NCBI GenBank assembly: GCA_036381195.1
Contig: DASVDH010000033.1
Span: forward strand, 1 to 64,000
Direction: 5' to 3'
DNA from: RSA9 sp036381195
GTDB taxonomy: Bacteria; Gemmatimonadota; Gemmatimonadetes; Longimicrobiales; RSA9
DNA: 64,000 nucleotides
A model generated the notes under the pieces. It was not told the origin of the DNA. It did not search any database and was given only the letters and a program-made list of their open reading frames with translations. Shown here piece after piece: positions 58,584 to 64,000 of this stretch (position 1 is the stretch's first letter; each line of letters starts with the position of its first letter). Made by a program: the position numbers and the translations under genes.

Positions 58584-59356
58584 CACGCCGCAGCGCCCGG
58601 GCGCAGCGCGAGCCCCGCGAACTGCCGCCCGCGCTCGCCGGCGCGGTGCGAAAAGAAGGGCGGCGAGCCGCACCGGGTGCAGAACTCGGAGATGGTGACG
58701 TGCTCGGGCGGGACGCCCAGCCGCACCGCGCGCCCGGCCAGCGTCGCCCTCAGGTCCACCGGCTCCGGGCCGGCGGGCGCCGGCAGCCCCAGCGCCGTGT
58801 GCACCTCCGGGCCGACCTCGTAGCAGTCGCCGCAGATCGCGGGCCCGAGGTGCATGTGGAGCGCCCCCACAGGAGAGCCCGCCGCGACGAGCGCCTCGAC
58901 GGCCGCTTCCAGCACGCCCGCGGCCGTGCCGCGCCAGCCGGCGTGGAGCAGCGCGATGGTGCGGCGCTCCGGGTCCACCAATGAAACCGGCACGCAATCG
59001 GCCACGGAGATCGTCAGCAGCACGCCCTCCGCCCGCGTCGCGTGCGCGTCCGCGGCCTCGGCCAGGAAGAGGCCGGGCGGGCCTGCCTCGTGCCAGAGGA
59101 GCGTCGCGCCGTGCACCTGCCGGGCGTGCACCGCCCGCCGGCAGCCGAGCGCGTCCCGCAGCGCCCGCAACCGCCCCAGCGCCGCACCCACCGGAGTGCT
59201 GCCCGCCAGCCCCAGATCGAAGGGCTCCGCTCCTTCCCCCCGCGCGGTGATCCCCTGCACCAGCCACGGGAAACGCTCCGCCCACCCCGGGTGCACGTAC
59301 CACGGTACGGGTCCGGCGACCCGCTCCTCCCGGACACGGGCGGCCACCCGGTCCAC
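58583..59356 (-). CDS. pgeF: Peptidoglycan editing factor PgeF (laccase-domain / multicopper-like nucleosidase)
   Basis: 257 residues. Metal/catalytic residues are in AVHARQVHGATLLW, SVADCVPVSLVD and LLHAGWRGTAAGVLE, with a C-terminal cysteine/His segment CTRCGSPPFFSHRAGERGRQ. Family members edit UDP-MurNAc precursors or act on purine nucleosides. It precedes the small Cys-rich gene. Confidence 0.93.
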   Translation of the reverse strand: MDRVAARVREERVAGPVPWYVHPGWAERFPWLVQGITARGEGAEPFDLGLAGSTPVGAALGRLRALRDALGCRRAVHARQVHGATLLWHEAGPPGLFLAEAADAHATRAEGVLLTISVADCVPVSLVDPERRTIALLHAGWRGTAAGVLEAAVEALVAAGSPVGALHMHLGPAICGDCYEVGPEVHTALGLPAPAGPEPVDLRATLAGRAVRLGVPPEHVTISEFCTRCGSPPFFSHRAGERGRQFAGLALRPGAAA

Positions 59357-59376
59357 CGCGCTCCGCGCGACGCCGC

Positions 59377-59688
59377 TCAGGCGCCCTCCACCGGGATCTG
59401 GCGGGAGCCGCCCTCCAGGTCCGCCACGCGGCGCCGCAGCTCCGCCACCTCATCGCGCAGCGCTTCGAACTCGCGGCGCGGGACGAAGTCCAGCCGCTCG
59501 CGCGCCTCGCCCATGGCCGCCTGCGCCCGCTTCATCGTGCTGCGCATCGCCTCCCGCGCGCGCTCGGGCGATGGCGTGCCCCGCTCGCGGATCTCCTGGA
59601 TCGTCTCGTCGATCGCCTCCTTGAACGCATCCAGCACGCCCAGCCAGGCCCGGAACCCCTCCCGGCTCCGCATGTCCTCGGTGCTCAT
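59377..59688 (-). CDS. Coiled-coil protein, phasin/UbiK-like
   Basis: 103 residues, highly charged. N-terminal helix (WLGVLDAFKEAIDETIQEIR) and C-terminal heptads RREFEALRDEVAELRRRVAD resemble BMFP/UbiK or phasin-like accessory proteins. No catalytic motif. Between murA and pgeF; role unknown. Confidence 0.6.
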   Translation of the reverse strand: MSTEDMRSREGFRAWLGVLDAFKEAIDETIQEIRERGTPSPERAREAMRSTMKRAQAAMGEARERLDFVPRREFEALRDEVAELRRRVADLEGGSRQIPVEGA

Positions 59689-59703
59689 GGCCGCCTCCTC
59701 TCC

Positions 59704-60996
59704 TCAGTAGAGTTCGCGCGAATCCTGCCGCTCGATCCGCGCGCCCAGCGCCCGCAGCCGCTCGTCGATCCGCTCGTAGCCGCGTTCGATCTGGCCCGTG
59801 TTGTAGATGTGGCTCTCGCCTTCCGCGCCGAGCGCGGCGATCAGCAGCGCCATGCCTGCCCGGATGTCCGGACTCTCCACCACGCCGGCGTGCAGCCGGG
59901 AAGGACCGACCACCACGGCACGATGCGGGTCGCAGAGCACGATCCGGGCGCCCATCCCGATCACCTTGTCGGCGAAGAACATCCGCGACTCGAACATCTT
60001 CTCGTGGATCAGGATCGTCCCCCGGCACTGCGTCGCCACGACCAGCGCGATGGACGTGAGATCCGCCGGGAACGCGGGCCACGGCCCGTCGTCGATCTTC
60101 GGGATGTGGCCGCCCATGTCCATGCGGATCTCCCGCTCCTGGTCCGCCGGCACGAACAGGTCCTTGCCGCGGATCTCGCAGCGTACACCCAACCGTTCGA
60201 AGGCGAGGAGCGTCGAGTCCAGGTGCTCGACGGCCGCGTCCTCGATCAGCAGCTCGCCGCCGGTGACCGCGGCGAGGCCGATGAAGGACCCGACCTCGAT
60301 GTGGTCGGTGCCGATCCGATAGCGGCCGCCGTGCAGCCGCTCCACGCCTTCGATCTCCAGTACGTGCGTGCCGATCCCCGAGATTCGCGCGCCCAGCGTG
60401 TTGAGCATGTGGCAGAGGTCCTGGACGTGCGGCTCTGCGGCGGCATTGCGGAGTCGCGTCGTCCCGCGCGCCAGGACGGCGGCCATGATCGCGTTCTCCG
60501 TGGCCGTCACACTGGGCTCGTCCAGGAAGATGTCCGCCCCGTTCAGCCCGTCGCTCTCGATCTGGTAGCCGCGCGCGCTCTCCACGCGCGCCCCCAGGCG
60601 CGTGAGGGCGAGAAAGTGGGTGTCCACGCGGCGCCGGCCGATCACGTCGCCGCCGGGCGGCGGCAGCATCATGCGGCCGACCCGCGCGAGCATCGGCCCG
60701 GCGAGGAGGATGGAGGCCCGAATGCGTGCGGTCAGCTCGGGTGAGAGCTCGGAGGCGCTGACCGAGCGCGCGTGGAGCCGCACGGTGTTGGGCGCGATCC
60801 AGTCGGCTTCGACGCCGATGTGGCCGAGCAACTCGAGGAGCGTACGGACGTCGCGGATGTCAGGGATGTTCTCGAGGACGACGGGCTCGTCGGTGAGCAG
60901 TGCTGCTGCGAGCGCGGGCAGCGCGGCGTTCTTGTTGCCAGCGGGCCTGATGGTGCCGCGGAGTGGGTATCCTCCCTGGACGATCAGCTTCGGCAT
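59704..60996 (-). CDS. murA: UDP-N-acetylglucosamine 1-carboxyvinyltransferase, Asp-type active site
   Basis: 430 residues. It adds enolpyruvate from PEP to UDP-GlcNAc, the first step of peptidoglycan synthesis. PAGNKNAALPALAAALLTDE is the N-terminal signature and DIRAGMALLIAALGAEGESH is near the C-terminus. The loop that normally reads GGC(A/T)IG is GGDVIGRR with Asp117 instead of Cys. The ATG at 60996 was chosen for a GGAGCAAGGAG site and family-standard MPKLIVQGG opening. Confidence 0.96.
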   Translation of the reverse strand: MPKLIVQGGYPLRGTIRPAGNKNAALPALAAALLTDEPVVLENIPDIRDVRTLLELLGHIGVEADWIAPNTVRLHARSVSASELSPELTARIRASILLAGPMLARVGRMMLPPPGGDVIGRRRVDTHFLALTRLGARVESARGYQIESDGLNGADIFLDEPSVTATENAIMAAVLARGTTRLRNAAAEPHVQDLCHMLNTLGARISGIGTHVLEIEGVERLHGGRYRIGTDHIEVGSFIGLAAVTGGELLIEDAAVEHLDSTLLAFERLGVRCEIRGKDLFVPADQEREIRMDMGGHIPKIDDGPWPAFPADLTSIALVVATQCRGTILIHEKMFESRMFFADKVIGMGARIVLCDPHRAVVVGPSRLHAGVVESPDIRAGMALLIAALGAEGESHIYNTGQIERGYERIDERLRALGARIERQDSRELY

Positions 60997-61119
60997 CTCC
61001 TTGCTCCTGCAATGGCGCCTGCGGCCGTTCCACGCCTGTCTCCCTGCCGGCCGCAGGGGAGATGCGGCCCGGGGCGCCAACCTACCGGCCGGTCCTCGGC
61101 GCGGTCAAACCGCGTTGAT

Positions 61120-63351
61120 CTACACGACATCGATCCGAACGTTCAGCGGCTCTCCCTCCACGGCCAGCACGTTGGCCATCGTGCGCTCGCCGACGCGGTT
61201 GAACTGGAGCGAGACCCGGCTCGCGCCGACCCGGAGGCGCAGCACGTCGAGGTAGCGGAACCGCGGCGGCAGGTAGGGTCGCACCAGGTGCAGCTCCTCC
61301 CGGGTCGCGTGCGGCTCGATTCCGAGGACCGCCTGGACGATGGGGAACAGGGCGCCCGCGGCCCATGCCTGCGGCGAGCAGGACACGGGGTACGCGACGG
61401 GCGCATCCGTCTCGCCGCGCCAGATGCCGCAGAACAGTTCCGGCAGGCGGTGATAGCGGAAGTAGAGGGAGGTGTCGAACAGCGCCCCCAGGATCGTGCC
61501 CGCCTCGCGCCTCAGGCCGTAACGTGCGAACCCCATCGCGATCAGGGCGTTGTCGTGGGGCCAGACGGTGCCGTTGTGGTAGGAGAGCGGGTTGTAGATC
61601 GGCTGGGTCCGCGCGACCGTGCGGATGCCCCAGCCCGAGAACATGTGCTCACCCAGGAGGACCTCGGCCATCCGTCGGGCCTGTTCGGGTGTGGGCACGC
61701 CCGCCAGGAGCAGGTGGCCGGGGTTCGAGGTGATGGTCGGGACCTGCCGCTTCTCGCCGTCGAGGGCGAGGGCGAAGTAGCCGAGGTCCTCCATCCAGAA
61801 GGTTTCCCGGATGCGCTCGGCGAGGGCGGACGCCTCGTCGCGGAGCTTGGCGGCGCGGGCCGCGTCCCCCAGCACCTCGTACAGGGCTGCCATCCCCTGC
61901 TTCGCGGCGACCACGTAGCCCTGGACCTCGACCAGCGCGATGGGCTGCCGGGGCAGCGTCCCGTCCGGGAAGACGACGCCGTCGTGCGAGTCCTTCCAGC
62001 CTTGGTTCAACAGGCCGCGGGGCGAGCGCCGGATGTACTCGACGAAGCCGTCGCCGTCCAGGTCACCGTAATTGTCGATCCACGCGAGCGCGCGCTCCGC
62101 CGCGGGGAGCAGTTCCCGGGCGAAGTCCAGGTCGGCGGTCCAGCGCACGGTTTCGGCGAGCAGGAAGGCGAAGAGCGGCGTGGCGTCCGCGGAGCCGTAG
62201 TAGGGCACGTGCGGCACCTCGCGGCAGGCCGCCATCTCGCCCCGGCGCAGCTCGTGGGGGATCTTGCCGGGCTCCTCCTCCGTGAACTCGTCCACGCGGG
62301 TGCCCTGCAATGAGGCCAGGAAGCGGAGGCACGCGCGCGCGATCGCGGGCGAGACGGGCAGCACCTCGAGGCTCGTGATGATCGAATCCCGGCCGAAGGG
62401 CGTGGTGAACCACGGGATCCCCGCCGCGATCACCCGCTCTCCCCCCACGTCGACCATCAGCGCGCGCAGGTCCACGATCGCCTGGTCCAGCGCGGCGTTG
62501 AAGAAGTCGTCATCGCTGCGGAATTGGGTGCTGCCCTGGCGCCATTCGTCGTAGGCGGCGCGGAGCGCGCTGAGGCGCGCGCCGAAGGGGCGTGCCGGGG
62601 GCGCGGCATCGCCGGCCGCCTCCGCGAAGATGCGGACCTCGAGCCGGACGGAGTCGCGCGGCTGCATCGGGAACCGCCAGAGGGCCCGTCTGTCCTCGAG
62701 CTCGTCCGGCGGGAGCGAGAACTGGAGCCGCGTGCGGCGGAGCACGCCGTCCAGGCCGCGGTACACCCAGACGACCTCCGTTTCGCCCACCAGCGGCCGG
62801 AAGAACTGCCCGCGGCGGGGGCGGAACGCGCCTCGCACCTCGAAGATGTCCGCGAAGTCCGCCGCGAAGCGGAGTTCCGCCCAGAACTCGACCGGACGAC
62901 CGAGGTAGTTGGTGAACACCATCTGGTCGGCCATGGAGTCGTCCAGGAGCTGTTCGCGACGGATGTGCATGAAGTTCTTCGGCTCGGTGAACTCGCCGCC
63001 GAACTCCCGGTCCGTGATCGTGAGGTCGATCTGCGAGACGAACACGCGCGCCGCCTGGGAGCTGAGCACGTCCGGCTTACCGCCGGCCGTGAGCAGCTCG
63101 TAGTGGCTGAGGAAGCGCGTGTCCTCGAAGAACAGGCCCATCTCGCACGCGCCGGCCGGCGCGATGTTGCCTGCCGCATCCGTGAGCAGGAAGAACCGGT
63201 TCTCCTTCAGGACCAGCTCGGTCGCGGCGAGCGAACGGACGTCGCAGGCGATGCCCTCGTAGCCGAGCAGCTCGAGGGCGGAGGCGGGGACCAGGTCGGC
63301 ACTGTGTGCGCCGGCGGGGCGGCGCTCGTCGCTGCGCTGGGAGTCGGCCAT
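61120..63351 (-). CDS. Amylo-alpha-1,6-glucosidase / glycogen-debranching-type enzyme
   Basis: 743 residues. An N-terminal glycogen-debranching beta domain (about 30-290, LVLKENRFFLLTDAAGNIAP) is followed by an (alpha/alpha)6-barrel with GIPWFTTPFGRDSIITSLEV, WIDNYGDLDGDGFVEY and NPLSYHNGTVWPHDNALIAM. Expected to trim alpha-glucan branches or act on storage or osmoprotective oligosaccharides. Start at MADSQRSDE, 19 bases after the glycosyltransferase stop; the ribosome site is weak. Confidence 0.88.
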   Translation of the reverse strand: MADSQRSDERRPAGAHSADLVPASALELLGYEGIACDVRSLAATELVLKENRFFLLTDAAGNIAPAGACEMGLFFEDTRFLSHYELLTAGGKPDVLSSQAARVFVSQIDLTITDREFGGEFTEPKNFMHIRREQLLDDSMADQMVFTNYLGRPVEFWAELRFAADFADIFEVRGAFRPRRGQFFRPLVGETEVVWVYRGLDGVLRRTRLQFSLPPDELEDRRALWRFPMQPRDSVRLEVRIFAEAAGDAAPPARPFGARLSALRAAYDEWRQGSTQFRSDDDFFNAALDQAIVDLRALMVDVGGERVIAAGIPWFTTPFGRDSIITSLEVLPVSPAIARACLRFLASLQGTRVDEFTEEEPGKIPHELRRGEMAACREVPHVPYYGSADATPLFAFLLAETVRWTADLDFARELLPAAERALAWIDNYGDLDGDGFVEYIRRSPRGLLNQGWKDSHDGVVFPDGTLPRQPIALVEVQGYVVAAKQGMAALYEVLGDAARAAKLRDEASALAERIRETFWMEDLGYFALALDGEKRQVPTITSNPGHLLLAGVPTPEQARRMAEVLLGEHMFSGWGIRTVARTQPIYNPLSYHNGTVWPHDNALIAMGFARYGLRREAGTILGALFDTSLYFRYHRLPELFCGIWRGETDAPVAYPVSCSPQAWAAGALFPIVQAVLGIEPHATREELHLVRPYLPPRFRYLDVLRLRVGASRVSLQFNRVGERTMANVLAVEGEPLNVRIDVV

Positions 63352-63370
63352 CTGCGTCGATGATCCGCGG

Positions 63371-64000
63371 TCACGCCGCGGCGCCGAGTCGCGAATCGGA
63401 CGGGGCGCGGGCTCTCGCCCGGCAAGCTTCCCGGTACCAGGCGACGTAGTCGGCGACCATGCGTTCCCGCCCGAAGCGTTCGATCGCGCGCGCGCGGCAG
63501 GCCTCGCGGTCGAACCCGGCGAGCCCATTCCGCACCACGTCCACCATCGCGTCCGCGTCGGGGGCGAGGAAACCGGTCCACCCCTCGTCGATCAGTTCGG
63601 GCGCACTGCCGCGCGGAAAGGCGATCACGGGGCAGCCGCACAGCATGGCCTCGACCATGATCAGGCCGAACGGTTCCTCCCACAGGAGGGGCATGACCAG
63701 GGCGCGCGCGCTGCGCAGCAGGGCTGTCTTGCGGCGCATCCCGACCTTCCCCACGTAGTGCACGTGGGGCCGCCGGAGCCGCGGCTCGATTTCGCGAGCC
63801 GCGAAACCGGGCGGATGGTCCTCCACGTGGATCGCGCCCGCCACCACGATGGATACCCCCGCACGTTCCGCCACGTCCATCGCCACGTGCGGCCCCTTCG
63901 GCTCGGACAGCCGGCCGATGAAGCAGACGTGGTCGCCGGCCCTGGTTTCACCCGCGTAGCGCGGGGCATGCAACCCGTGGTGGATCGTGCGGATCCGGGG
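63371..64000 (-). CDS. GT4-family glycosyltransferase, 5' part outside the window
   Basis: The open frame continues to the window edge, so the N-terminal Rossmann half is missing. The visible C-terminal GT-B domain has CFIGRLSEPKGPHVAMDVAE and the EEPFGLIMVEAM (E-x7-E) donor-binding motif, followed by GCPVIAFPRGSAPELI. It is a retaining glycosyltransferase with sugar-nucleotide donor; acceptor unknown. Coupled with the debranching enzyme downstream. Confidence 0.87.
   Translation of the reverse strand, partial: PRIRTIHHGLHAPRYAGETRAGDHVCFIGRLSEPKGPHVAMDVAERAGVSIVVAGAIHVEDHPPGFAAREIEPRLRRPHVHYVGKVGMRRKTALLRSARALVMPLLWEEPFGLIMVEAMLCGCPVIAFPRGSAPELIDEGWTGFLAPDADAMVDVVRNGLAGFDREACRARAIERFGRERMVADYVAWYREACRARARAPSDSRLGAAA

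Overview
This is a very GC-rich, gene-dense bacterial chromosome segment. I see no rRNA, tRNA, insertion sequence, prophage or CRISPR. Nearly every gene is on the minus strand; only four (a methylmalonyl-CoA epimerase, two lipoproteins and a 73-residue protein) are on the plus strand. Gene content suggests a diderm, rod-shaped or elongating bacterium: heptose-bisphosphate phosphatase (GmhB), many lipoproteins, a complete MreBCD/PBP2/RodA set and a diaminopimelate-based lysine route. The secreted DUF4159/DUF4175/TPR/'asparagine synthetase B-like' block, which I remember from Gemmatimonadota and Bacteroidota, together with the extreme GC content makes Gemmatimonadota the best guess. That is inference from remembered gene families, not a computed placement.

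Layout, left to right. 1-6.6 kb: an IscA/ErpA-type Fe-S protein with its own promoter, then a coupled operon valS > Ig-like lipoprotein > selA > gmhB. 6.7-10.4 kb: a BON-domain membrane protein, a TonB/TolA-like anchored protein, a DapL-like aminotransferase and an FAH-family enzyme. 10.8-13.3 kb: a DinG-type helicase with an N-terminal RadC/JAMM domain. 13.6-21.8 kb: rsmI followed by an envelope block (DUF4159, DUF4175, TPR, secreted asparagine-synthetase-B-like protein), mostly joined by 4-bp overlaps. 21.9-30.3 kb: a DUF4388-like protein, thioredoxin, methylmalonyl-CoA epimerase, ClpB, small lipoproteins and an orphan MurE-like ligase. 30.5-44.8 kb: one very long co-directional array, mreB-mreC-mreD-mrdA-rodA-accD-folC-hisS-lipoprotein-membrane protein-proS-lysA-guaA, joining cell elongation to fatty-acid, folate, tRNA-charging, lysine and GMP synthesis. 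45.1-58.3 kb: the classic rimP-nusA-ylxQ-infB-DUF503-rbfA-truB-ribF-rpsO-pnp translation/RNA operon, extended by an M16 peptidase, ald and dut. 58.3-64 kb: a Cys-rich small protein, pgeF, a coiled-coil protein, murA, a glycogen-debranching-type enzyme and a truncated GT4 glycosyltransferase.

Translation is organised around tight coupling: many neighbours overlap by ATGA, GTGA, TTGA or TGATG. guaA breaks this pattern. Its expected GTG start overlapping the lysA stop is out of frame by one base at a run of seven G, so either the run is miscalled or the start is non-canonical. Several intercistronic junctions carry perfect GC-rich stem-loops with no or only a weak U-tract. The rimP-nusA operon has a short leader with a promoter-like sequence and a classic U-tracted terminator placed immediately before rimP, which looks like an attenuator.

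The most noteworthy points are the JAMM-DinG fusion, which also lacks one expected Fe-S cysteine; MurA with Asp in place of the catalytic Cys (predicted fosfomycin insensitivity); the MurE paralogue that has lost its substrate-recognition motifs; the rimP leader attenuator; the uncharacterised DUF4159/DUF4175 envelope block; and the guaA start anomaly.
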